Assembly (NCBI RefSeq): GCF_020177595.1
Contig: NZ_JAHTBL010000010.1
Location: forward strand, 89,067 to 153,066
Origin: Cognatishimia sp. MH4019
Lineage (GTDB): Bacteria; Pseudomonadota; Alphaproteobacteria; Rhodobacterales; Rhodobacteraceae
Reading direction: 5' to 3'
Length of the DNA: 64,000 nucleotides
Both the position numbers and the translations under genes were made by a program. A model generated the notes under the pieces. It worked only from the letters and a program-made list of their open reading frames with translations. It ran no database searches and was not told where the DNA came from. This document shows, piece after piece, positions 9,030-17,706 of this stretch. How positions within the stretch are numbered: position 1 is the stretch's first letter; each line of letters opens with the position of its first letter.

Positions 9030-10389
9030 GGCGGTGCGCGTCTCAGGCTCGTTGCGCAACCGGTTGACGGTGATCCTGATTGGTGGAGCGGCGATCCTTG
9101 CGGTGCTGTTGTTCTTCATTGTGCGCAATTACGCGGCGCAGATCGCGCAGCAAAGTCAGGACAATATTCTTGGCGCATCGGTGACGTCGATCCTTGGGGC
9201 GGCGATCATTCGCGATGGCGCGGTGGAGGTCGACTTTCCCTATGCGTCCTTTTCGATGCTGAACACGGACTCTGATGATCGCGTGTTTTATGCAATTTAT
9301 CAGGATGATACGCTGCTTTCCGGGTATGAGAGCCTGCCCTTGGTCGCGCCCGATTTTGGCGAAGGCACAGTCTTTCGCAGCGCTACAATACAGGGCACGA
9401 CCCTGCGCGTTGCGACCGCGTCGCGAGTTCTGATCGGAGAAGACAGACGCACGCGCATCTCGGTCTCGGTCGCACAGACGCAAGACGCATTGTCAGGGGT
9501 GCTGAACCGCATATCGCGCAATGTCGCGTTGTTTGGCGCGGGGTTCTTTGCCTTGGCGACGTTGCTTGCGTTTTGGGCAACGTCCACGACCATTGGGCAG
9601 CTGAAACGTCTGACAACCTCGGTGACGCGGCGTGGGCCGCAAGATTTGAGCCCGGTGGTCAAGCCGGTGCCGTCCGAGATGGTGCCGCTGGTCAGCTCGC
9701 TCAATCATCTGATGTCGCGGCTTGATCATTCGCTGAGCCAATCGGAGGACTTTATAGCCGAAGCCGCGCACCGGGTGCGGACGCCCTTGGCGACGGTGCG
9801 CTCCCATGCCGAAGCCACGCTGCAGCGTGTAGGCCGCGAAGAGAACCGACAAGCACTGCGGTCCATGGTGCGCGCGATTGACGAAAGCTCTCGCGCGGCG
9901 GGGCAGTTGCTGGATCATGCGATGATCACCTTTCGGGCCGATCATCTGGATCGGCAGGATCTTGATCTGGTTGATCTGGTGCAGGAACTGGTGCTTCGCC
10001 TGACCCCGGTTGCGGACATGAAAGACGTCGATTTACGTCTTGATGCTGCGCCCGGTATTCGCGTGGCGGCTGATCCGATCCTGCTGCAAAACGCGATCCG
10101 CAACCTGATCGACAATGCGTTGAAATACTCCCCTAGCGACAGCACGATTATGATCCGGCTGCGCAGTGCGCCCCATATTCAGGTCGAGATTTGCGACGAG
10201 GGGCCGGGATTTCCACCGGATCAAATCGGCGGTCTGGTGGCGCGATTTGCGCGTGGCTCGAACGCGGACGGGATCATCGGATCAGGACTTGGTCTGACCA
10301 TCGCGCAGGATGTCGCGTTGGCCCATGGCGGGCATATCTCGCTGGCAAACCGACCGGAGGGCGGCGCATGTGTTACCTTTTCCTTGTGA
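9022..10389 (+). CDS. tctE: Sensor histidine kinase, TctE family
   Basis: The 455-residue inner-membrane kinase has a membrane segment at about 16-36, a periplasmic domain of about 130 residues, a second membrane segment near 168-190 and then a HAMP-like linker. The H-box reads AHRVRTPLATV with the phospho-acceptor H250; the residue after the histidine is R where classical HisKA kinases have E or D. The ATPase domain shows the N-box NAIRNLIDNALKYSP, the G1 box CDEGPGFP and the G2 box GSGLGLTIAQ, so it looks catalytically complete. It overlaps tctD and the following binding-protein gene (22 bases). Confidence 0.9.
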   Translation: MSEAVRVSGSLRNRLTVILIGGAAILAVLLFFIVRNYAAQIAQQSQDNILGASVTSILGAAIIRDGAVEVDFPYASFSMLNTDSDDRVFYAIYQDDTLLSGYESLPLVAPDFGEGTVFRSATIQGTTLRVATASRVLIGEDRRTRISVSVAQTQDALSGVLNRISRNVALFGAGFFALATLLAFWATSTTIGQLKRLTTSVTRRGPQDLSPVVKPVPSEMVPLVSSLNHLMSRLDHSLSQSEDFIAEAAHRVRTPLATVRSHAEATLQRVGREENRQALRSMVRAIDESSRAAGQLLDHAMITFRADHLDRQDLDLVDLVQELVLRLTPVADMKDVDLRLDAAPGIRVAADPILLQNAIRNLIDNALKYSPSDSTIMIRLRSAPHIQVEICDEGPGFPPDQIGGLVARFARGSNADGIIGSGLGLTIAQDVALAHGGHISLANRPEGGACVTFSL

Positions 10390-11363
10390 TCTTCAGCCTT
10401 TGGGCTGCGTCCGGCACGGCGCAGGATTGGGAAGACGAGCAGGTCTTTCCCGAAGAGCAGGCCGCGCGCGTGCTGACAGTGCTGTCCAGCACCGACACCT
10501 CCTTTTTTGCGTCTATTATCGAAGGGTTTATCGCGCGCAATCCATCTGTGCAGGTTCGCTATCTGGTAACCAGCACTGCCGAGATCGACACCGTTTTCCG
10601 GGCCAGCCCCGCGGCGTTCGATATCGTCATCTCCAGCGCGATGGATTTGCAGATCAAATTGGCCAATGACGGCTTGGCCCTTGAGATTGAGGGGCTGAAC
10701 TACCCCAACTGGGCCGCGTGGCGCCGCAGTCTGTTCGCGTTCACGACTGAACCCGCGGCCATTGTCATCAATCGCGCGGCTTTTGCAGGGCAATCCGTGC
10801 CAGAGACCCGGCAAGACCTGATCCAGGTGCTGCGCGCGCAGCCGGAGGCGTTTGAGGACAAGCTGGGCACCTATGATGTGAGGGTATCCGGGGTTGGCTA
10901 TCTTTTTGCGACGCAAGATGCCCGCACGTCAGAGACCTATTGGCGGCTGATGGAGGTGATGGGCAGTCTTGGCACCCGGCTTTATTGCTGTTCGGGTGAT
11001 ATGATCGAGGATCTGGCCGCAGGCCGCATTACAGTGGCCTATAACGTGCTGGGCAGTTATGCGATCGCGCGCACCGATCTGGCAGATCAGATTGAAGTAA
11101 TCCTGCCTGCGGATTTCCAGACGACGATGATGCGCACGGCGCTTGTGTCAGCACAAACCGGCCAGCCTGAGTTGGCGACGGCCTTCATCCGCCATCTGAT
11201 TGATGCGCAATCGAATGAGGATATGTTTCCCTTGCCCCCGCTTCAGGACGCCGCAAAAGCGGGGCAGCCCACGATCACGCTGGAGCCTGCCTTGATGACT
11301 TATCTGGATGCGCTCAAGAAAAGGACGTTTCTGGATGAATGGGTAAATGCCGTCATCCAGTAG
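10368..11363 (+). CDS. Periplasmic substrate-binding protein co-encoded with tctDE (PgtC-like sensor partner)
   Basis: This 331-residue protein starts with a signal peptide (MCYLFLVIFSLWAASGTAQ) and has the fold of Fe(III)/organic-solute binding proteins of ABC transporters (LTVLSSTDTSFFASIIEGF; AYNVLGSYAIARTD). The gene overlaps the 3' end of tctE by 22 bases, and no ABC permease or ATPase is near. The known parallel is PgtC of the Salmonella phosphoglycerate system, a periplasmic protein that acts with the PgtB sensor. I infer that it presents ligand to the TctE periplasmic domain. It could instead serve a transporter encoded elsewhere. Confidence 0.8.
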   Translation: MCYLFLVIFSLWAASGTAQDWEDEQVFPEEQAARVLTVLSSTDTSFFASIIEGFIARNPSVQVRYLVTSTAEIDTVFRASPAAFDIVISSAMDLQIKLANDGLALEIEGLNYPNWAAWRRSLFAFTTEPAAIVINRAAFAGQSVPETRQDLIQVLRAQPEAFEDKLGTYDVRVSGVGYLFATQDARTSETYWRLMEVMGSLGTRLYCCSGDMIEDLAAGRITVAYNVLGSYAIARTDLADQIEVILPADFQTTMMRTALVSAQTGQPELATAFIRHLIDAQSNEDMFPLPPLQDAAKAGQPTITLEPALMTYLDALKKRTFLDEWVNAVIQ

Positions 11364-11383
11364 CGGCGGCTTTTTCAGAGAAA

Positions 11384-11458
11384 TGGCTGGGGTGGTAGGA
11401 TTCGAACCTACGATACACGGTACCAAAAACCGATGCCTTACCGCTTGGCTACACCCCA
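11384..11458 (-). tRNA. tRNA-Gln (anticodon UUG)
   Basis: The minus strand folds into a 75-nt cloverleaf with encoded CCA. Acceptor arms are TGGGGTG and CACCCCA, the T loop is TTCGAAT within GTAGG/CCTAC, and the anticodon TTG occupies 11426-11424. The first pair of the anticodon stem appears to be a T-T mismatch; the other four pairs are good. Confidence 0.95.
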
Positions 11459-11527
11459 ACGTAGGCGGCTAAATACGCAGGCTGCGGGGGGTAATCAAGT
11501 GCGTTTTCGCAAAAAGTGCAGACGGGG

Positions 11528-12862
11528 CTATTCGCGCTCGGCATTGCGGTCCAGCAGGTCGCTCTCGGACTGCGCATTGCGCTCATCCTCAATGATCTCG
11601 GAGAGTTCCTTATCCGCGGTCGCACTGACCTCTTTAGGCTCCGCGATGACTGGTTTGGCTGGGCTTTTCTTGATGCGCGGCGTGTCCTGAGCCGTCTCGC
11701 CCATATCGGTGATAAGGCGGTAGGTCGGCTCGGGCATTTCGATGCCGTCGGCGGTCAGTGCAGCCATCACAAGGCGGATGGCTTCGCCGCGCGCGGCAAC
11801 GAGGCTTGTCTCGTGCTGGGCGATCCAGCCGGTCACGCGCAAGGTGATGGTGCTGTCGCCGATGGCCTCAATCCAGCAATCCGGCGCGGGTTTATCCAGC
11901 ACAAACGGTAGGGCTTCGATGGTTTCTTGCGCGATATCACGGGCCTGTGCCAGATCGGCATCCGGCGCGATGCCCAGATCAAACAGAAAGCGCCGCTCAT
12001 CGTTGCGCGTATAGTTCACGATGCGGCTTTTGAAGACGGTCGCATTCGGGATGTGAATATGATTGCCGTCAAAGCTGAGCAGGATGGTTGCGCGGCTGGT
12101 CAGGCGGATGACCTTGCCAATATCGCCTTCGATTTCGACTGTATCATTGGGTCGAAAGGGCTGGCGGATCGACAGCATGATCGAGGCGATGAAGTTCTCG
12201 ACCGTGTCGCGGACGGCGAAACCAATGGCCAGGCCAACGATACCGGCCGCCCCGAGGATGGTAGAGAGCAGCGCGGTGGCATTCAGGATGTCGAGTGCGA
12301 CCACAAGGCCACCGATCATAAAGGCAAGCCGGACCAATTGGCGGTAGATATTGGCGATGAACTTGTTGGGGGCAAGCCTGTCCCACGGCTGTCGCATCCG
12401 CGTGATCAGTATACCCACGACGACGACCACCAGAAACGCCAGAAGGGCGACAAGGGCCAACGGGATAAAGGCAATCAGCTGTGTCAGGCGCGCCTGAAAA
12501 CGCTCGACCGCGGGGTTGAGACGTTCAACGACATCCGTGGTCTCAATCACATTGTTCTCAATGGCAACGACGCCTTCAACGCGGCCTGCCAGATCGTTCA
12601 GTCGATTGGCGGTGAACGCATCCAGCGTGGTGCCGCGCAGGGTGACGATGCCGTTGGAGACCGAGACGGTGACGTCCTCAAAGCCCTGTAACTCGCCCAG
12701 AATACTGCGAATGCGGGTGGCGATGGCGGCATCCTGTGCGGCGCTGTCTTCGACCGCGATGGTGCCGGTGGGCTGCTCGGTCGTGTCCTGTGCCATAGCC
12801 GCAAAAGGCAGAAACAGGCACAAGACAAGGGATAAAAACAGGCGCATAAAATCAATCCGCAT
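11528..12862 (-). CDS. MscS-family mechanosensitive channel with N-terminal BON domain
   Basis: The 444-residue protein has a signal peptide (MRLFLSLVLCLFLPFAAMAQ after a few residues), a periplasmic BON-type domain (about 45-115; VTVSVSNGIVTLRGTTLDAF), three membrane segments (about 138-215) and an MscS beta/C-terminal domain with GLAIGFAVRDTVENFIASIML and DTVEIEGDIGKV. MscS channels open under membrane tension to release solutes on hypo-osmotic shock. The BON domain, which binds phospholipid or other periplasmic partners, is an addition not present in E. coli MscS. The ATG at 12862 was chosen; 12847 is a possible shorter start directly at the signal peptide. The C-terminal tail is acidic and charged. 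Confidence 0.9.
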   Translation of the reverse strand: MRIDFMRLFLSLVLCLFLPFAAMAQDTTEQPTGTIAVEDSAAQDAAIATRIRSILGELQGFEDVTVSVSNGIVTLRGTTLDAFTANRLNDLAGRVEGVVAIENNVIETTDVVERLNPAVERFQARLTQLIAFIPLALVALLAFLVVVVVGILITRMRQPWDRLAPNKFIANIYRQLVRLAFMIGGLVVALDILNATALLSTILGAAGIVGLAIGFAVRDTVENFIASIMLSIRQPFRPNDTVEIEGDIGKVIRLTSRATILLSFDGNHIHIPNATVFKSRIVNYTRNDERRFLFDLGIAPDADLAQARDIAQETIEALPFVLDKPAPDCWIEAIGDSTITLRVTGWIAQHETSLVAARGEAIRLVMAALTADGIEMPEPTYRLITDMGETAQDTPRIKKSPAKPVIAEPKEVSATADKELSEIIEDERNAQSESDLLDRNAERE

Positions 12863-12904
12863 CAATCGGCGCTCAGAATAGGCACTTGGGACGGTGTGTA
12901 AATG

Positions 12905-14401
12905 TCAGATCGTCTGATCGTAATCGCCTACGGAGGGTTCGGTGCGAATAACCGCGTCGACATCCGCAAAAATCGCACGCATCTCAGCGTCGCTTTCGGG
13001 GCTTTCGCAGACCACCACCAGATTGGGGGTGTTGGACGAGGCGCGCACAAGCCCCCATGCACCATTCTCAAGGATCACGCGAGCGCCGTTGACCGTGACG
13101 ACCTGCGCGATCTTGCGGTCTGCGATGGTCTCCCCCGCGTCGTGCTTGGCGACAAGCTTGGCGACGAGGCGTTCCAGAACTTCGTATTTCTCGGTATCGG
13201 CGCAATAGGGTGACATGGTGGGCGTCGCAAAGGTCTGCGGCAGAGCTTTACGCAGATCGGACATCGACATTTCGGGGTTGCGGTCCATCAGCTTGCAGAT
13301 CTCGACCGCGACGCGCATGCCGCAATCATAACCGCGCCCGATCGGTTCGGCGAGGAAGTAGTGGCCAGATTTCTCGAACCCTGCCAGCGCGCCGATCTCG
13401 CGCACGCGGCGTTTCATATGGGAATGGCCTGTCTTCCAGTAGTCTGCTTTCACGTCGAGCTTTTGCAGCTCTGGGTCCGAGGCGAAAAGGCCGGTGGATT
13501 TCACATCGGCCACAAAGGTGGAGCCGGGATAGATTTTGGCCAGATCACGGGCCATGATGACGCCGACCTTATCGGCAAAAATCTCTTCCCCCTCGTCATC
13601 GACCACACCGCAGCGGTCACCATCGCCGTCAAACCCAAGCGCGAAATCCGCGCCCGAGGCTTTCACGCTGTCGGACATATCATGCAGCATTTCCATGGCT
13701 TCGGGGTTCGGGTTGTAGTTGGGGAAGGTGTAGTCAAGTTCGTTATGGGAAGGGACAACTTCGACGCCCAGACGTTCAAAGACCTCCGGCGCGAAAGCCG
13801 AGGCGGTGCCGTTGCCGGTCGCGCAGACAACCTTGAGCTTACGGGTCATTTTGAAATCACCCACGAGATCATCCAGATAGGCCTCGCGCACGCCGTCCAC
13901 AAATTCGTAAGAGCCGCCTTCGCGGGCTACGCCTTCGCCGTTCAGGACGATATCACGCAGTTCTGCCATTTCGTCTGGGCCGTGGGTGAGGGGGCGATCA
14001 AAGCCCATCTTCACACCGGTCCAACCGTTGGGATTGTGGCTGGCGGTGACCATGGCGACCGCGGGCAGATCCAGATGGAACTGTGCGAAATAGGCCATGG
14101 GCGACAGCGCGGGGCCAATATCTTTGACCGCGATGCCTGCCTGCATCAGGCCGAGCATCAGCGCGTTTTTGATCGACAGCGAATAATCACGATAATCATT
14201 GCCCACGGCGATCTCAGGTTTGATGCCGCGTTTGTGCATCTGTGTGCCGAGGCCAAGACCCAAGGCCGTGATGCCTGCGAGGTTGATCTCTTCTGGGTAT
14301 TTCCAGCGGGCGTCGTATTCGCGGAACCCGGTTGGCGTGATCATGGCATCGCGGAGGAAGGCCCACGTGTTCGGGGTGACGGTCGTGGCAGGTTTGGTCA
14401 C
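12905..14401 (-). CDS. Phosphomannomutase/phosphoglucomutase
   Basis: The 498-residue alpha-D-phosphohexomutase interconverts hexose-6-phosphate and hexose-1-phosphate, supplying nucleotide-sugar precursors for surface polysaccharides. The catalytic phosphoserine loop is TASHNPNGWTGVK, the metal loop is FDGDGDRCG, the sugar-binding loop is GFEKSGHYF, and the C-terminal phosphate-binding RASSNTPNL is present. The start codon is GTG with a weak ribosome site; no in-frame ATG is closer than residue 20, which would cut into conserved sequence. It follows kdsA after a 16-base gap and probably shares its transcript. Specificity for mannose or glucose is not resolved. Confidence 0.9.
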   Translation of the reverse strand: MTKPATTVTPNTWAFLRDAMITPTGFREYDARWKYPEEINLAGITALGLGLGTQMHKRGIKPEIAVGNDYRDYSLSIKNALMLGLMQAGIAVKDIGPALSPMAYFAQFHLDLPAVAMVTASHNPNGWTGVKMGFDRPLTHGPDEMAELRDIVLNGEGVAREGGSYEFVDGVREAYLDDLVGDFKMTRKLKVVCATGNGTASAFAPEVFERLGVEVVPSHNELDYTFPNYNPNPEAMEMLHDMSDSVKASGADFALGFDGDGDRCGVVDDEGEEIFADKVGVIMARDLAKIYPGSTFVADVKSTGLFASDPELQKLDVKADYWKTGHSHMKRRVREIGALAGFEKSGHYFLAEPIGRGYDCGMRVAVEICKLMDRNPEMSMSDLRKALPQTFATPTMSPYCADTEKYEVLERLVAKLVAKHDAGETIADRKIAQVVTVNGARVILENGAWGLVRASSNTPNLVVVCESPESDAEMRAIFADVDAVIRTEPSVGDYDQTI

Positions 14402-14417
14402 GGGAAGTAGTCTTTCG

Positions 14418-15251
14418 TTAGATGCGAATGGGGGTCTCTTTCGCCAGCGTATCGAAAGCCATCAGAGTTGCAATCAAACTGTCCATATCCTGCAGCGGGA
14501 TCATGTTCGGCCCGTCAGATGGCGCAGAATCGGGCGCCTCGTGCGTTTCGATGAAGACCGCTGCGATGCCTAAAGCGACGGCAGAACGCGCCATAACTGG
14601 CGCAAATTCACGCTGTCCGCCGGTTGAACCGCCTTGTCCGCCGGGTTGTTGCACGGAATGGGTCGCGTCCATCACGACCGGATAGCCGGTCTGCATCATG
14701 CGCGGCAAACCGCGCATGTCTGCGACCAGGGCGTTGTAGCCAAAGGATGTTCCACGCTCTGTCAGCAAAAGGCGCTCATTTCCGGTCGAGGCGAGCTTGG
14801 CGACGACATTGTCCATGTCCCACGGCGCCAGAAACTGACCCTTTTTGACGTTGATGGCGGCGCCGGTTTCGGCGGCGGCCAGCAGTAGGTCTGTCTGGCG
14901 ACACAGAAAGGCGGGGATCTGCAGCACGTCGCAGACCTTGGCAACAGTGGCGCATTGATCGGCGGTGTGAATGTCGGTCAGTGTCGGCACATCAAGCCCT
15001 GCGCTGACAGCCTGCATGACGCCAAGCCCTTCGTCGATCCCAAGGCCACGCTTGCCCGAAAGCGATGTACGGTTGGCCTTGTCAAAGGAGCCTTTGAAAA
15101 TGAAGTGCGCGCCATGCTTTGCGCAAACCTCTTTCATGGTGCCTGCGATCATCTGGGCGTGATCCACGCTTTCAAGCTGGCATGGACCCGCGATCACAGT
15201 CAGGGGTGCATCATTGCTGACGCGCAGATCCCGGATTTCAACGGTTTTCAT
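14418..15251 (-). CDS. kdsA: 3-deoxy-8-phosphooctulonate (Kdo-8-P) synthase
   Basis: The 277-residue enzyme condenses arabinose-5-phosphate with phosphoenolpyruvate to Kdo-8-phosphate, the first dedicated step to Kdo for LPS and for Kdo-containing capsule linkers. Family motifs include VIAGPCQLES, FKGSFDKANRTS, LTDIHTADQC and MDATHSVQQPGG. It sits one base after kpsE and directly before the phosphomannomutase gene, so the cluster couples Kdo supply to polysaccharide export. Confidence 0.96.
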   Translation of the reverse strand: MKTVEIRDLRVSNDAPLTVIAGPCQLESVDHAQMIAGTMKEVCAKHGAHFIFKGSFDKANRTSLSGKRGLGIDEGLGVMQAVSAGLDVPTLTDIHTADQCATVAKVCDVLQIPAFLCRQTDLLLAAAETGAAINVKKGQFLAPWDMDNVVAKLASTGNERLLLTERGTSFGYNALVADMRGLPRMMQTGYPVVMDATHSVQQPGGQGGSTGGQREFAPVMARSAVALGIAAVFIETHEAPDSAPSDGPNMIPLQDMDSLIATLMAFDTLAKETPIRI

Positions 15252-16916
15252 TTAGGATGTTACCTGTTCGCGAAGGATGGATGCGGTGAGCGAGACCATC
15301 AAGTAAATGCCCGCCAGAATGATGAACGCCAAAATCGTGTTCTCGAACTTGCGCGGGTACACGGCTTCGTCCGGCGCTGTAGGTGTCACACCAAGCGAGA
15401 GGTAACGCACCTGGCGATTGGCTTCGATCCGGGCGGTCTCCATTTGCTGGAGCGCGCCTTGTAGCAGTCCGTCACGGGTCTGCAGGTCAATCTCGGCCCG
15501 GCGGAGTTCGGCGTTTTTGGTGGCGAGAGAGACACCATCGGTGCTGGCGACGGTCAGGCGGGTGCGCAGGCTGTCGATCAGCGCTTGCAGGCGCCGGATA
15601 TCGGCGCGCACGCCTTCAACGCGGGCGGCGTTGGGCTGGGCGTTGTCGAGCAGGGCCTGCAATTGAAGCTCCTTCTCCTGCAGTTCGGTTTGCCGTTGGC
15701 CGATCTGGCTGTTGATCGTCGCAACCTCGGACAACGGGTCTATGGTTTCGATGCTGCGCTGGATATCGACGAGCCGGTCAAGAGCCGCATCGCGTTCCGC
15801 CAACGCTTCTTCAAAGCTGTCACGCGCGCCTCTCATCTGGTCTTCGCGAACACGTTGGGTGATGCTGTCGACCCGCTGTTCTGCATAGGAAATCAAGGTG
15901 CGCGCCCACTGTTCAGAGGTTTGGGGATCGGCGGCGATCACCTCCATCTTGACGATGCCTTCGGTGGGATCATAGCCGATTTTTACGTTCCGTTTGAAAA
16001 GCTTATAAGCCTGTTCGTCAGTCGCATCAGGGGCAAGGCGCTGGATCGCGTCAATCTCGTCTCGGGCGAAATGTTCCTTGAAACCAAGGTCTTCGTCGAG
16101 CCGTTGCATGGCCTCGCGCGAAGTCAGATAGCCTTGCACGGCGATACTATCCTGCACGGTGGCCAGTTGCGAGCTGCCAAACATGCTGCCCAGAGAGCCT
16201 GCGCTTGCGCTTTCGGCTTGCTGGATGATGAATTCAGAGTTGGTCGCATACATCGGTGTCGCGATAATATAGAAGTAATACCCCGCCATGATCGTCGGCA
16301 GGAAGATGAAAAAGCTCAGCCGTGAGATCAGCAAGACGATCTTGCGGCGGCGACGTTTGGCGATGTCGCGTTGAATCTTCATTATCTCGCTGGCGCGTTC
16401 GTTTGCGCCGGACAGTAGATCGGTCGACGGCAGATTATTCTCGCCCGATGGAACGGTCTGAGGCAATTGGACCGGTGGCTCCCCACCGCCACCGCCATCG
16501 CCCTCGTTCGGCACGACAAGCTGCAGCATGTTTGAACGCTGGAAAGGATCAATGCCTTTGGCGCGCAGCAAGCGCACCGCATCAAAGTCCGAGGTCGGGG
16601 CCAGCCCGTGTTTCTGGGCCACCCGGCGGGCCATACGTAGTTGCCGTCCAGTCAGCCCTTCGCGACGCACTGCGTCGATATCCGTCTCCGACGCGACATC
16701 ACCGGGGCTTGCGATGTCGCCACGCGGGGGCGTCGCGGGGGGCGTTTGCGGGGCCTGCTCAGCAGCGCGTGGACTGGCGGGCGGCACAGGTGCAGCCTGG
16801 GCCGGTGCAGTTGGGGCCTCGACGGGATCCTGCATCGGCTCTTCGGCGCGCGCGGCAGAGCCAAGCGCGCCAGTGCGTCGAATGCGGAATTTTTTAGCCT
16901 TGGGTTTCATAGTCAT
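15252..16916 (-). CDS. kpsE: Capsule polysaccharide export inner-membrane protein (KpsE/PCP-3 type) with long N-terminal extension
   Basis: The 554-residue protein has the polysaccharide co-polymerase layout: a membrane segment near 200-222 (VLLISRLSFFIFLPTIMAG), a large coiled-coil-rich periplasmic region, and a second membrane segment near 525-545. KpsE of E. coli is about 380 residues; the extra 190 residues here are N-terminal and cytoplasmic: basic at first (MKPKAKKFRIRRTG), then Pro/Ala-rich, then a short helical unit (GLTGRQLRMARRVAQKHG) and a glycine run. The start overlaps the kpsT stop by 23 bases, showing coupling. KpsE links the ABC exporter to the outer-membrane pore. Confidence 0.85.
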   Translation of the reverse strand: MTMKPKAKKFRIRRTGALGSAARAEEPMQDPVEAPTAPAQAAPVPPASPRAAEQAPQTPPATPPRGDIASPGDVASETDIDAVRREGLTGRQLRMARRVAQKHGLAPTSDFDAVRLLRAKGIDPFQRSNMLQLVVPNEGDGGGGGEPPVQLPQTVPSGENNLPSTDLLSGANERASEIMKIQRDIAKRRRRKIVLLISRLSFFIFLPTIMAGYYFYIIATPMYATNSEFIIQQAESASAGSLGSMFGSSQLATVQDSIAVQGYLTSREAMQRLDEDLGFKEHFARDEIDAIQRLAPDATDEQAYKLFKRNVKIGYDPTEGIVKMEVIAADPQTSEQWARTLISYAEQRVDSITQRVREDQMRGARDSFEEALAERDAALDRLVDIQRSIETIDPLSEVATINSQIGQRQTELQEKELQLQALLDNAQPNAARVEGVRADIRRLQALIDSLRTRLTVASTDGVSLATKNAELRRAEIDLQTRDGLLQGALQQMETARIEANRQVRYLSLGVTPTAPDEAVYPRKFENTILAFIILAGIYLMVSLTASILREQVTS

Positions 16917-17553
16917 AGAGCTGTTTCGCTTCTTCCAAGGTGTCAAACATATGTAACCGCCCGTCGCGCAGAACTGCGGCAGAGCGGGCAAATTTCTCAA
17001 GCGTGGCGGGTTGGTGCGATACGATAATCACCGTCGTGGTTCGCAACCGTTCTTTCAGGATCGCTCCGGCCTTGCGATTAAATTCTACGTCAGTTGTGCC
17101 GGGCATGCCTTCGTCGATCAGGTAGATGTCGAAATCAAGCGCCAACAGCAGCGCAAACGTAAACCGTGCGCGCATGCCCTGGCTGTAAGTGCCGACAGGC
17201 ATGTCGAAATATTCCTCTATCCCGCAAAGCCAACGGCAGAACGCCTCGACATAATCCGGATCAAGGCCGTAAAGCCTTGCGATGTAACGCGAATTCTCCA
17301 TCGCGGATTGGCGGCCTACTACCCCGCCCATGAACCCCAGCGGAAACGAGACGCGGCATTCGCGGCGAATTTCGCCCTCATCTGGTTTCTCCAGCCCGGC
17401 CATCATGTTCACCAGCGTGGTCTTGCCGGTGCCGTTTGGGGCCAGAATGCCCAGCGAATTTCCCAATTCCACGCGGAAAGAGGCGCGTTCAAGGATCACC
17501 TTGCGCTGTTTGCCCGTCCAGAAGGACTTGCTGACATTTTCAAACTCGAGCAT
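16894..17553 (-). CDS. kpsT: Capsule polysaccharide ABC transporter ATP-binding protein
   Basis: The 219-residue ATPase matches KpsT/Wzt-like exporters without a C-terminal carbohydrate domain. The Walker A region is GILAPNGTGKTTL (an A at the usual first G), the signature is YSQGMRAR and the Walker B is DIYLIDEGMPG. It energises transport of lipid-linked capsule across the inner membrane. Its permease partner KpsM is not in this window, although KpsE follows directly; kpsM must lie elsewhere. Confidence 0.9.
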   Translation of the reverse strand: MLEFENVSKSFWTGKQRKVILERASFRVELGNSLGILAPNGTGKTTLVNMMAGLEKPDEGEIRRECRVSFPLGFMGGVVGRQSAMENSRYIARLYGLDPDYVEAFCRWLCGIEEYFDMPVGTYSQGMRARFTFALLLALDFDIYLIDEGMPGTTDVEFNRKAGAILKERLRTTTVIIVSHQPATLEKFARSAAVLRDGRLHMFDTLEEAKQLYDYETQG

Positions 17554-17706
17554 TCACTCGCACTCCGGCACTGCCTCGATGGCCGTTCATCCTTGACGGA
17601 TTGTTTCGTTTTGACCGGTTTATACCGTCTTTCTGGCTATATTATGTCGGATAGCGCCCCATCAGGGCAACTGAGAAAGAGACAAGGGGCGCATATGCCT
17701 CGCTTT

